A stretch of DNA of 64,000 bases from Cryptomeria japonica. Taxonomy: Eukaryota > Streptophyta > Pinopsida > Cupressales > Cupressaceae. The position numbers and the translations under genes are program-made. The number at the start of each line of letters is the position of its first letter. Positions within the stretch are counted from its first letter, which is position 1. Below are positions 1 to 11,838 of this stretch, in pieces. The notes below the pieces were generated by a model, which ran no database searches, was not told the DNA's origin, and worked only from the letters and a program-made list of their open reading frames with translations. Where the stretch lies: assembly GCF_030272615.1 (NCBI RefSeq), contig NC_081412.1:339692870-339756869 (forward strand). The letters run 5' to 3'.

Positions 1-1521
1 AATCTGTGAGTTGATTTGGGACCCGACGGTATTCAAAGAGCCGCATTTGCTGCACACTCAGCCTAGAATATTCACGTCTACGGACTTCATAGTCATCAGA
101 GCAATTTTTCCAATAGTCTTCTACTGATTCCTTTGCTCTGTACCACTTGCCATAGGCCCTCTTCGCCAGATTATCATGATCGAAATATTTTCTCGGAAAA
201 TGGTCCTGTAGGCCATAAGAGGCCAGCTCTGCGAGGGATTCCTCTGCTAGGGTGGGGGTCTTCAGGTGGACATCCTGGTTTCCTATGATCATGGGGAACG
301 CGAATCCTGCCTGCTTGCTTTCTCTGAGTAAGATGCCGGCCGGACGTGACTGCCTTGTGACCTCCATAAGAATTGTTTTGTCGGTTGGTACCGCGGAAGT
401 CGGAGAGGGGCACCATCAAAGCCTTCTATTCGGATATAGGAGAACCTTGGGAACTGAATGAACCAGGCTCCATACCTCTGTACTAGAATAGTAGCTTGCT
501 TTGAGAGCCTTATGTGTAATCCTCCCTGCATTAGCTTGACCAGGCGCATTGGGAAGGCGTCATTGACGCGCTCATATTGGCCAACTGCATAAGCTGGGCT
601 GCTCTTTTCTCTCTGAGCTATATCTTGGTAATGCAGTTGCGGGTAACAATCATAGACCTTTACCTAACTAGGCCCATTCCCGATTTCACCTTTCATTATC
701 AAACCTAGCAGCGGCTGGTTCTTGGCAAACATATAGACCAGATAAGAGGTCATAGTGAAGTATTTCTTGGTTTCAAGCTCAATCAGCTGAGTGTGGATGT
801 TGTCGCTTATGATCTGGGACCAGTCAAACTTAGACTTCCTAGCGAAGACTTGCTCTGTAAAATAAAACGTCCACTCTTCAAAGTAGTTGGATTTAGGAAG
901 TCCCATAACTCGGCTGAGTAATGTGACCATATCCCCATGCTCATTATGAAAATCACTTCTGGGGGTCTTTTTCACAATTCTGGCACTCGGAAGCCTTCTC
1001 TCCTTGTACCACTCTTTGTTGATCAGTGCTTTGCATCGGGCCGGATTCATATCATATGCCCCTTGTGCTTCATCTATGGTTGTGGCTGTGGGATTGTTTG
1101 GGAAGGGAATGTCGAATGCGTCGCCGATGGCCTCAGGAGTGAAGTTGGCGAGAGTCGTATTCTCAAGGAGCACTAATCTAGAATTTGGCTGATAGTGCCG
1201 GGCGGCCTCTACCACTAACTCATAGTTCTGTATTGCTGGAGGAAATCCCGCCGCCTGGGCGATGCCACTTTCCACCATCTGTCTAGGCTCGCCATATGCG
1301 TTAGGGGAGAAGACCCGATTCCTGAAGTCCTGGATGTCGATATGGCCTATTTCGGTATCACCGATATTGTCCCAGACACTTTGAACTTTTGACTCCCTCA
1401 ATCCTCCTCTTTGATACTGATACTTCATCCTTTCAACTTTGTGTGGGATTTCTGATTTGGGTGCTCTCGATGTCTCGGCTGCAGCGGGCGTCGTTGCTGA
1501 TTCTACCGCCGATTTAGGCAT
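1..1521 (-). pseudogene. Copy A of an unknown retroelement ORF, broken and cut by the window edge
   Basis: Starts at ATG 1521-1519 and reads 285 codons to TAG 666-664. Beyond the TAG the same frame keeps matching copy B (5901-9100): both contain the shared strings RYGAWFIQF and AGFPPA, and where A has TAG, B has Glu. The frame is lost near 360-385 and resumes shifted, then stays open to base 1, so the 3' end lies outside the window. Shared blocks include NIGDT near residue 50, AARHY near 105 and a region rich in aromatic residues (FEEWTFYF, near 215). No zinc knuckle, protease, RT or integrase motif is visible. The family is not recognised; it could be a gag-like protein of a non-autonomous LTR element or a captured gene. 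Certain: homology to copy B. Inferred: that it belongs to a retroelement. Confidence 0.75.
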
Positions 1522-3330
1522 TTATCCTACGCAGCCGGATGCAGATTACGAGGTGATACAAAAGAAGTAAGGCGGGTTAGATAGAGAATACTCCAGCATT
1601 CAAGGATTAGTTCAAAATCTAGCTTGGAAACGGAGCGACATTTCTAGCTGAAAGCTTGATTGATTTTAAACCAGAGTATTCATGAAGCTTTTGATCACGA
1701 ATTTATACTTAAGCATTTTGGATTTATTTTCAATAGGGACAGAGCTCAAAAAATTCTCCTGAGTTTGAAAATGCAATTTCTGGTTAAACCTTAGGAGCAG
1801 ATTCTAAATTTTGACTACTTTGCACAACGTTTTACAAGCGAAAAAGATGCAGATTTCGAAAATTTAAGCATTTTAATAAGATTTCGCACCTACGTCTATT
1901 TTTATAAGCATTTCAGATGATCAAGAGAGACAAAGCGTACTTACTTGATGAGAGTGGATTGCGAGAAATTGCCCGACCTTGCTACGTAAAGATGAATGGA
2001 CAATTCTGCAAATTTTGAATTCCAACGGTTATCTCCTTAATTCAAATTTTTGCGGTTACTGTTTGAAAGGAATTTATAATTTTTAAACGGTTTTTACCTC
2101 AGGCAATTGGCAATCTGAACTTGAGTGTGAATGGTTTGCAGCATTTTACCTTGAATGCAAAATGCGCGAAATTGGCTCTGTCTCGCTTCCAAAAGCGGAC
2201 GTGATCCTCCTTTACATGAAATTCAATAGTATGGAGAGGGTTTATGGCGTTTTGAAAACTTCTTACAGTGCGACTCTGGAGGTTTGAAGAGCTCCTGCAA
2301 ATTTTAAAATCCTAACACTCGTCCCCTTTCTGGTGAATTTCGGAGAATGGGGGGGGGGTTATCAATTTTGAATTCCCTATATTTGGGCCTATGCGTCGCG
2401 ATTTTCGGAGAAGTAGGGGATTTTGGAATTTCAACTGCGTTTTATCTTCCAACTTCGGACCCTTTGGCGAATATGGAGGCCCTTCCAAAACTTATACTTC
2501 ACATTTGCCCGACCTGCGTGAACTTTGGAGGCTACATTCTTTTCGGACCTTTTGGAGCTTTCAGGCCTTCGCGAATTTGGAGTATTTTGGAGTTTCAAAG
2601 CCTTTGCGATTTTCGCGATTTTATAAGAACTTCGGAGTTTCGGACCTGGACGCCTTTTGGAATTTTCGGATGTTTAGACGCTTTTGTTTACTAAGGCGTT
2701 TTTGGACCATTTAACACTTTTCACAACAAAAAACTTCGGACCCTAAGCCCCCTTTTGAAAATCGAAGAAACTTCGGACCATAAGGCGTGATTGGAATTTC
2801 GCGATTTTTAGGCTCTCTTGGCGAATTGGAAGAATTTCGGACTATTTGCACATTATTCGCAACTTTGAACAACTTCGGACCCTAGGCCCATTTTCGCCAA
2901 TTTTTAATATTTTCAAATTTCGGAGCTTAAGGCGCTTTTTACAACTTGTCCAAAATTTCGGACCTTAACCACCTTTTTGCAAATTTATACAAAATTTTGA
3001 ATTTCGGCCCCAGGGTCCGAAATTGGATATTTTAAAGTGAAATTCGGACCATTTGGGGGTTTTTGAAATTTGAAGGTAAATTTCGGATCATTTGCCATTT
3101 TTGGGAAATTCCGAATTTTTTGAAATTTAACCCCAGGGTCCGAAATTGGGCCCCTTTGGCGATTTTGGCAATCTTTTAACCTTGTGAAGTTTTAACATTT
3201 TAGCCTCTGGGTCCGAAATTTGGTCCATAAGGCGATTTTGGGAACTTAAGTAAAATTTCGGACCTTGGATCAGTTTTCGCTAGATTCTACAAATTTTGGA
3301 TTTTGGATCAGTTTTTTGGAATTTTAAGGC
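1522..3330 (-). repeat. Leader of copy A with an irregular TTCGGACC motif array
   Basis: Non-coding, AT-rich DNA upstream of the copy A start codon. From about 2330 to 3270 the octamer TTCGGACC, close variants, or its complement GGTCCGAA recur about 18 times, often followed by CTAAGGCG or TTTGGCG and spaced roughly 30-100 bp. Both orientations occur and can pair, for example AATTTCGG with CCGAAATT at about 3002-3026. ORFs through this stretch are low-complexity by-products of the repeat. It occupies the same place as the hairpin array of copy B but has a different motif. Confidence 0.6.
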
Positions 3331-4705
3331 ATTTGGGCAAGCTTTGCAACCTTGGCATTTTGGCCAGGAAATTCGCTCCTTCTTCACCAGCAGGCGAAAA
3401 TCATCCTTTATTCAAATCTCACAAACATCGCGGAGACAAACCTTATGCAATCCATCTCATCGCCCTCGGGCGAGAAATGACAATTTTGGGTCCTCGTGCG
3501 ACCTTCAGACGCACTATTCTTGCTTGGCGGGCTTCGCCATCCTCTATCATCTTACGCCCATTCATGACGATTTTTACAATTTCGGACAAACTGTTAGCGT
3601 TCGTGCCCGAGGGCTAGACTAGCCATATGGATTCATCGGCTCTTTTCTTTGACATCATCACTTCACGGACCAGTCGTGGGCTCGCTCGAAAGGACGCGAG
3701 ACACTTTGCGCGAAACTCAACAAGGCGAGAATGAAAGGCTCAAAAAATAACAGGAAGGGGGACCCTGTCGGCGATAGGGAGCGTGTGCAACGCACAACAA
3801 ACCCTCAATGGGAGCTCCTCCATAGAGTTAAAATCCTCATGCCAAGGATTGATGAAGAGGCCAACCTGGTTGTAAAAGTAAGTTCGTCCCTTAAAGGTCC
3901 TATTCCTATCAGCCACACACGTAAAACCTACAATAAACTAGTTGTTTGCAGTGAAAATTACCTACATGTCGAGCTTAGGGTTCCAAGTTTGTGAAGCCCA
4001 TTATTCCAGAACGGACAGAGAATCTTGAATCCCCATTAATTTGGATATTAGCGCATGATTGCTTAGGTAGTTGACATGATCCACAATGGAATCTAATTGA
4101 ATTAGAATGACCAAACAATCCTAGCTTCTCTTTAAACAATGATTGAATTTCATGAGCTTGGGCATTCCACTCATGGAAGAACCTTCTCCATTTGAAAAAT
4201 TATTTAAATGACCCATAGTCTTTCAATACAAAGACTGTGAAGGATCCACCCTCACCATGGCTTGGAAAAATGATAGGTTTGGTGCAACACCAATCCCGCC
4301 ATCAAATCCACATTCCGGGCACAAAGCTTTGAAAGAATATCTCACACCCTCTTTGAGCCCACTATAGCTGAAAAAACCCCTTTATGCAGGCCAAACCAAG
4401 CGAAGCTCAGTGTACTACTAAAAAAAGCACAAAAAACAGCCATACAACAAACAAACTCCACACTATACCCAAACGCCTTCAAACCTTGTCCAAAAACTAA
4501 TCCAATAGTTGAGGATCATTTCATTAATTAGTCCACTAAAGGCTATATATATGGCTATTTGAAAAGTGACCTCAACATTTGATAGGCTAAAGAATGTTCT
4601 CTAATATGTGATTGTGCCCTACTTGGTCACTATATTTATTTAACGATGATCCTTATCTTTTACCCAAATAAGATTCAAGCCGTTACACCCATCCAGGAGA
4701 GAAAA
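3331..4705. other. No gene recognised; probable 5' end of unit A, then unassigned DNA
   Basis: Near 3731-3790 the string GGGGGACCC followed by GGCGATAGGGAGCGTGTG resembles the right end of unit B at 12190-12220 (GGGGGTCCCC, then GGGGCGATGTGTG). Both sit at the far end of a leader, so this may mark the start of the internal region of A. From 3790 to 4705 I see no coding signal and no recognisable repeat. Confidence 0.35.
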
Positions 4706-5908
4706 TGTAATATTCCTTGGTAAATCTGACCCTATTGTGATGATTTGAGCTCCAAGGAATATTGTCAAACATTTTACCAACAATCTAGTCTTGCTGCTAA
4801 TTGTTTGTTTACTTTTTCTTTTTGGTTTTTGTATGTGATTTGTGTTGACGTGTATTTTGTACACAACCAAACACAAAATAAAATACCCAAATGGTACCTT
4901 ATCCTCTCTTGAGTAAAGTCTCTGAATGCTGAAGATATTGCGAAAAGGATCAATCAGGGTGACTTCAAGGTTCTTCGTTGTAGGATCTCTACGTGTGGAC
5001 AAGCACCAGTGGTCGTTGTGAATGCTGTTTCTTCAAGGGGCCTTACGTATTCTCGATCTGTAGGAACATGATTTTCCTAAATGCTAACAGGTTCTCAAAA
5101 AATAGCAAAAGATAGGGTTTTCAAGAGATGAATACTAATCCAATCCTAAGAATGACTCAATGTAGGCTAGACTTGGTAAGATTCTACCAATTTCAATATT
5201 GCCAAGGAATTACACTCTATTGGAATTTATGCGATCTTCTAAGGTGATTAGTGGCTTTCCAATCATCAAGAATTATAGATACTATCATAAAGATACATAT
5301 CAATATTTCAATGATAATTGAATGTTCAAGCAATCTCAATATCTCCAGTTGACCACACAAGGCATCCTTACAATCAGTAAGAAGCTAGTGGTTTGGAACG
5401 TGAATCTCACCAAAGATCAAGCACAACACTTAGTCCTTCAAACTTAAATACTACTTTGACTGACAATGATTCAAGAAAGTAAACAACCATGAAGATAGCC
5501 ACAAGAATTGCAATAAAACACCATAACTTCAATATTTTATTGATCTCAAAGCCAAAATAGACAACAATTGTTCGAAATTCTCTCTTCACTACTCAATCTT
5601 GCTACAAAATAACTTTCCTCTCTCCAAAGTCTAATCTCTAATCACTAATCTCATTTCTAATCTAATTTCTAATTGACAAAATGAAAATGAGTGAGGGTAT
5701 ATATAGCATCCTCAGTTACAATGAACGGTCCAGATCGAAAGAAGATCAATGGCTGAGATTCTGACACCTAAACCCTAATTAGGGTTTGTTACAAAAAGTT
5801 GCCTTTTTAGATGAACATTATTAAATGCATAGCCAAATATTTAATTGGCACAAAAAGTCGAGGAAACATAGACCAATGATAATTAAGATGCCACATCATT
5901 CTATAACA
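4706..5908 (-). mobile_element. 3' LTR of unit B (1,203 bp)
   Basis: Read on the minus strand it starts TGTTATAGAATGATG at 5908 and ends GGAATATTACA at 4706, the TG...CA form of an LTR. A purine tract (GAAGAAAGG) lies just before the start, as expected for a polypurine tract. A TATA-like TATATATA lies at about 5695-5703, and AATAAA-type signals follow downstream in element sense. The last ~70 bp match the 3' ends of three other LTR-like sequences in the window and contain a perfect 12-bp inverted repeat (4709-4720 and 4752-4763). No matching 5' LTR is seen near 12.2 kb, so unit B is incomplete or its 5' LTR has been lost. Confidence 0.65.
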
Positions 5909-8900
5909 ACCTTTCTTCTAGAACCTTGTTCCCTTTCCAATGCTCTTTCTTAGCATATGCAACGAATCTGGACACAATTCCTTCAATCTCAACAATGGGA
6001 ATCTCAGGAAGATTCTTCGTTCATTCCTCCAAGTGGATAATCTGATCAAAGGCAGTGAGAAGAGCCGCTTCCCATCCAGGTTCGAGTTCTTTGATCTTCT
6101 CAATCAGGAGCATAGTAGTGAACATTAGATCCCGCTGCTCATCTGTGATGACATTCTCATCTTTGCAAAAGATGACCTTGACTCTCTCTTCCAAATTTTG
6201 GAGGTCCACATCTGTCTCAACTTCGATCCGCCTGCCAAGAATGGTACACAACACTTCAAACACCTTATCCTGAATTGGATGGATGATGCCTTCAACTTGA
6301 TTGCATTTGGTGCTGATGTCTTCGAAGAGAACCTCTTTCATCTGGAGTAGAGTTGACAACTGAAGTAGGTTATGAGCTCCTCCGTCCATTATCTTTTCTT
6401 GTGCTAGGATCTTCCTTGGTGTTTGCTTGATTACTTGCAGGACAGGAATGATAACATCTCTAGTGTGAGTGAAAGCGGCTACAGTTATCATTAGGTTGTG
6501 GATGATCTCGAGGACCTGGATAGCTCGGTGGACTGTCTTCATCATTCTTGTTGTAAACTCAATAGCTACCATGTGGGATTTGTCAATCCAAGAGCTCATA
6601 AGCTGAACCAAGCTCTTGACTCTTTCTGCCTCGCCAACTGATTCAAGGGGAGGTGGTTGCACAGGAGATACAGCTGGATCCTGACGTCTTAAGGGCTGAT
6701 TGAGATGACTAAAGTAGCCTCTCCAAGCATCGACCTCTCTCTCAAGCTTCCTATTCTTTTCCATTTCTTCTTTAGGTTTGCCCTTAAGTGCTTCAAATGA
6801 ATCGGTTGCCTCATCCATTGCCTGTTCGGTAGTGAGTGGACCAAGCTCAAATGTTTCTACATCATACTCATTTGCAAGAATTTCACCTTCATACTTGTCC
6901 ACCACTGGCGTAGCTATCTGCAATTTCCTGGATCCTGTCTCATCCCTGATCACCTTGGACATCTTGGTGGCCTTCTTCTTCTCCGTTACTTCTTGAGAAT
7001 TTCCTATAAGGCTCTCTAAGTCAATTACATCCTCCTCTTCTTCAATCACAATCACCCTTGTCAGTCTCTCCTTCAACCAATCTGGAATGGCAGATCTTGT
7101 CTCTCTTGTATTTCTTTAGGTAGTGGTTCATCTTCTCGGAGAGGAGATGTCGCTTCATCATCATTTCCCTGATCCTCTTGTAGCTCATTAATTTGTAGAG
7201 GTTGACTTGATGAATGTTGAGGTGTTTGTCCCTTCTCTGGCTTATCATTCTGTACCATGGATTCCATAGATTCATCAATCTCAGGTACCATCTTCTCTTG
7301 ACCTTCAGCTTGACTTGCCTTCTTTCCATGTCGAGAAGATGTGCCTGATGGGCGACCTCCATTGGCCTCTTGCTTTTTCTGGGAGGATTCTCTTTTCTCA
7401 GGTCTTTCTTTCCTCTTTGCGCCTCCAGGATGAGAATTGTCTTCACTTACGCTTGCTCCTCCTCCTTCTGGTCTTTCCTCCAAAGTAAAAGTCATTGGTA
7501 CGTTCTGCTCTCTTAACTTCTGATGTTGTACATCCACCCATCTGTGAGTATATGACAAAACTGGAGCCATCAAAGCTCTCAAGTCTAAAATCTCAGGCTC
7601 GCTCCAATCTATCTGCACTCTCTTATCTTCTTTGTCATAGGATGACTGGAGATGTCTGCCATTGTCCTGAGCTTGATCGGCTACTCTGTAAACTTTGCAT
7701 TTCCTGATGAAATCTAAAGGTAATCTGGAATGCATCTTTCTTTTCACTTCTCAATCACTTGAGAGATTCATCCAAAAGTCTTCCACCTGAAACTCATGTC
7801 CGTACTTCCTAGCAACTGTCTCCTCCATATAACAATAAGGATCAAAATTCTCCCTCGGGGCAAAGAAGGTGAATGAATACAAGGCTAATTCCTTCTCTGC
7901 ATCCTCTGAAGCTTGAGTATTAGGACATACCTCAATTGAATTCCCCAATATGATAGGTACGGGAATTTTATTTCCATGCTTGTGTCTGGATACCTTTGCA
8001 CAAGCTACCAACTGTCTGGTTACTTCAAGTAGCACTATTCTATCTGTCGGATATCTCGGCAACATGTAGGGAGGTGAAGGACACCCCTGAACTCTGATAT
8101 ATGTAAACTTTTGAAACTGGATGAACCATGCACCATACCTCTTCACCAGCTCTTCTGCGTCCAGAGATAGTCGATTGTGAATCCCGCCTTGCAATATCCT
8201 AGTGATGTTCATCGTGAAGGTATCATTGACTAACTTGTAGTCACTTCCAGGTGGATGATGCAAATGAACATAAGAGTCACAAACTCTCACTTCTCCGGGT
8301 CCTCTTCCGATCACTCCTCTGTGAGGTAGCCCTGCATACTCAAAACTCCTGATCAAGGCATATATGACATATGAGCTCACGTGGAACGACATGGTAGGCC
8401 TTAGTCTTCTCAACTGCACATCCAGGTTGTTGCTAATAATTCTGGCCCAATGAATCGTTCCTTTCCCTTGGACAATCACTTGAATGAAGTAGAACATCCA
8501 TTTCTCGAAGTAGAAGGCTTGAGGAGCCCCCGTAACTCGATTGAGCAAAGTTATCAAATCTCTGTACTCCTCCTGAAAATCAATCCTATGCGGTGTATTG
8601 GGAATCTTGTTCAGGCGAGGACAACTTTTGAGCAACCAATTCTTGTTGATGAGATTCAGGCAAGTGTCGGGATCATCTTCATGCATTGACCTGGCTCCTT
8701 CTAGGCTTTTGTAAATCATATCATTATGCTCTGGAAGATGAAGAGCTTTGCTTATAGCCTCCTCTGAAAGGTAAGCTAAAGTGTTTCCTTCCTTGGATAC
8801 GATCGATCATGATTGTGAGTCATAATGGCGGGCACACTCGATCATCAATTCATGACACTGGACTGCTGGAGGGAAACCGGCCGCCTTGATGATGCCACTT

Positions 8901-9100
8901 TCAATTATCTTCTTCGCAATAGGTGATGGCTTGCCAATGTAGGGGACCTCTCGAAACTTCTTCACACTGAAGTTTCCCAAGTTGGTATCTCCAATATTAC
9001 TCCATTTGGACACGAACTTGGTCTCCAATTCTTCGTTCTTCTAATCTTCCTTCATGAGAGCCGGGCGACTAGTAGATGCTCCTGCCTTTGGAGTCGCCAT
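5901..9100 (-). pseudogene. Copy B of the unknown retroelement ORF, about 1,066 codons, broken
   Basis: Starts at ATG 9100-9098 (MATPKAGAS) and can be followed to TAG 5903-5901, which lies inside the first bases of the 3' LTR, so the polypurine tract is within the coding region. Lesions: TAG at 9043-9041, TGA at 8809-8807, TGA at 7753-7751 (aligned with Tyr in copy A), TGA at 6023-6021 and one frameshift near 7080-7105. Residues ~1-450 match copy A. Then comes a charged, low-complexity linker (E, K, Q, S rich, about 7100-7500), followed by an acidic segment (IEEEEDVIDLES) and a helical C-terminal part. No Cys-His knuckle, protease, RT, RNase H or integrase motif is seen. The family is not recognised. 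A distant relation to plant transposon-associated proteins is possible but unproven. Confidence 0.75.
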
Positions 9101-9920
9101 CTTGACACCTACACAACATTTCACAATTAGTAATATATCTTGAAGCGTAGAAATATAGAGTAGAAAAGAAGATTTAAGATTTTAATTAGGAAACTTCATG
9201 ATAAATCTTGAGTTATCATTTCCTAATTAACTATGCCAAACTTAGAATTTTCAAAACAAAAGTTCAAAATTCAAATCTTCAACAATGGTGTCAAGATGAT
9301 TTCGCCATACCTCCTCTTGAGTATTAAACTCTAATAAATAATGCAAAAATAGATGAATTTTGCTAAGCAAAATGTAGATCAAAGCTCTCCCTTGAATAAA
9401 ATGCACCTCCTTTAGCCTTCAAAAGAATCAACTCCACTTCCTTCTAGCCTCCAACACTTGAAAGAAAATCGCTCCAAGCAAACCAGATTTCGCACCTTCA
9501 ATTAGCCTTCTAAATTCGCACTTGAAGCAATGATTGAATGATTTGAAATGTGAAAAAACACCTCCAATATATAGAGTGCTCACCCCTTTGCTCCCTCTAG
9601 GCCGACTTGGCAAAAAGAGGTTAAAAAATAAATAAAATTCCAAAAAAGGGGGGCCGACTTGGCAGAATAAATGAAAATAAGGCCTTGAGTGCTTTATATT
9701 TAATTTTAATTTAATAAAGATTAATTTTAAATGCCTCCAAGATAGAAGTTCGATTTTTTAAGGCTTAAAATTAATTTATTAAATGCCAAAATGTCTTTTA
9801 TTTAATGCCAATTTAATTTTAATTTTTTCAAATGCCTCAAAATTAGCAATTCTGGTGATCAAATGCAATTTGGAGAATATTAATTTTTAAAACAAGGATT
9901 AATGAAACTTCCTGAGGATT
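9101..9920. other. Proximal leader of unit B, no gene
   Basis: AT-rich DNA between the copy B start codon and the hairpin array. Only short, low-complexity reading frames are present. Confidence 0.5.
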
Positions 9921-11838
9921 TCGCCCTGGACCTTCACTGAGGGTCAGGAGCGATTTTTCATTTTTGGCTCAAATTTAGCACTTTTCCACCTCCAAAATTT
10001 CTTCAAGACATTTCAACTAGGTCCTTTCACTGAATTGCAAACTTAGCTCAATCCAATTTTGGAGAAAAGGTGTGATTTTGAAGTTTCTCGCTGTGGGCCC
10101 TCTTTGAGGGTTAGGAGCGATTTTTGCAATTTAGGCTTGATTCTTCATCATTTTTCATTAAAACTTCATTCATCATTTGGCAATGCCTTCCCTTAATCCA
10201 CTCCAACCAAATGCGCTTTGTTGTTGCAAGGTAAAACGAGGATTTTCAACAATATCGCTATGGGCCCTCTCTGAGGGTCCAAAGCGATTTTTTGCTGTGG
10301 GCCCTCTTTGAGGGTCAGGAGCGATTTTTCATTTTTTGACCAAAATCCTCAAGTTTCGAAGGCAAAATAATATTCATCATGTTGTTGGAGGTCTCTTCGC
10401 CTTATCCTAACCTTGCCTTAGCACCATTTTGAAAAAAATGCCTTTTTTGAAAATCTCGCTGTGGGCCTTCAGTGAGGGTTAGGAGCGACTTTTGGGTTTT
10501 AGGCAAATTCCTTTATCTTTTAATCTTCAAATCACCTCCAAGGCATAGCACATCACGTCCTCCTCCTGTCCAAGCAAGATTTTGTCTCAATTCTTCAAAC
10601 AAAGGAGAGAAAACTGGAAAATCGCTATGGGCCCTCTCTGAGGGTCCGTAGCGATTTTTGTAATTGCCTTCAAAATTTTGATTCTCAATGATTTCTTTTC
10701 ACTTCAAGGCTTTTCAAACATCGTTTCAAACCCATGCCTAGCCTTAGCCTTCCTCAAACTTGGATGAAAAATTCCCATTTTAGGTTTCTCGCTGTGGGCC
10801 CTCTTTGAGGGTCTGGAGCGACTTTTTCATTTTGGGTTGATTTCTTCTTTTGTTGATCCTCCAAATTATATTCAACGGATAGAACATGCTTTCCTTCATC
10901 CCTTCCAATCATAAAATCACTTTGATCTTGTAAGAATAATGCATATTTGAAAATCTCGCCGTGGACCCTCTCTGAGGGTCAGGAGCGATTTTTGCTACCT
11001 GGACCAAAATGTTTCACTTTTCATCTAAAAATCTCTTTGCCAAGGAAGATGTCATCTTGTTCTTTGCTATGAATAAAAATTCATGTCCAAGAAAGGTCCA
11101 AAAATGTGCACACAAAGAAAATCGTTGTGGGCCCTCTCTGAGGGTCAGGAGCGATTTTTCCTTTCCTGGGCAAAACTCCTTCAATTCATCATCTTTGATC
11201 AAGTCTGGATAGTCCATTATGTTCATTCTATCCTTCATCATGCTCTTGACCTCTCAAATCGATCAAATAAGGCTTGCAATGACCCTTATAAGATTTCTTG
11301 CTGTGGGCCCTCTTTGAGGGTCAGGAGCGATTTTTCTGTTTTCAACAAGGTCCTTCATTATTTCTAGCCAAAACTTCCTCAGGCGGGTGGAGAACGTCAT
11401 TTATTTTCCATTTATGATCAAAACTTGGTCTCTTTTTATTGCAAAATGAAGGAAATCAAAATCTTGCTGTGGGCCCTCTCTGAGGGTCAGGAGCGATTTT
11501 TTCCTTAGTTTCCAAAATTCACCATCTTTCACGTCTCCAAACCGTCCAAAGCATCAAGTCACGTTCAATCATCCTTCCAGGAGACCCTGCACAAAGCAAT
11601 TTAGAAAAGTCAGTGACAAATATGACTTAAACAACATTTTCGCCCTGGGCCTTCACTGAGGGTCAGGATCGATTTAACCCCTTTTGGCCAAACTGCTTCA
11701 AATTTAAGTCTCAAACCACTTCACAAGGCAAAGTCAGGTCATTTTCAAGGTCAGGAACCAGTTAGCAAGTTCATCAAAAACAAGAAATGGTACTCAGGAT
11801 AAATTTCGCCCTGGGCCCTGTCTGAGGGTCAGGAGCGG
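9921..11838 (-). repeat. Thirteen copies of a 33-nt hairpin, period about 167 bp
   Basis: Copies start at 9921, 10088, 10255, 10292, 10456, 10622, 10789, 10956, 11122, 11298, 11464, 11640 and 11806; each is 33 nt. Spacings are 167, 167, 37, 164, 166, 167, 167, 166, 176, 166, 176 and 166. The plus-strand form runs TCGCT, then GTGGG, then CCCTCTCTGAGGG, then TCAGG, then AGCGA. The outer TCGCT pairs with AGCGA and the inner CCCTC with GAGGG around a 3-nt loop. The copy at 10622 has TCGCTATGG facing CCGTAGCGA, a longer outer stem. The ~133 bp between copies is strongly diverged, so this looks like an old tandem repeat in which only the hairpin has been kept. It lies in the presumed leader of unit B. 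Confidence 0.9.

Noticed and set aside
2347-3622. Phe- and Trp-rich open frames of about 105-115 codons
   Set aside because: Products of the TTCGGACC/TTTTGG repeat; overlapping frames are equally open and no motif is present.
9921-11838. Regular repeats resembling a CRISPR array
   Set aside because: Intervals of ~133 bp are far longer than CRISPR spacers, they are themselves diverged repeats, and the surroundings are plant retroelement DNA without cas genes.
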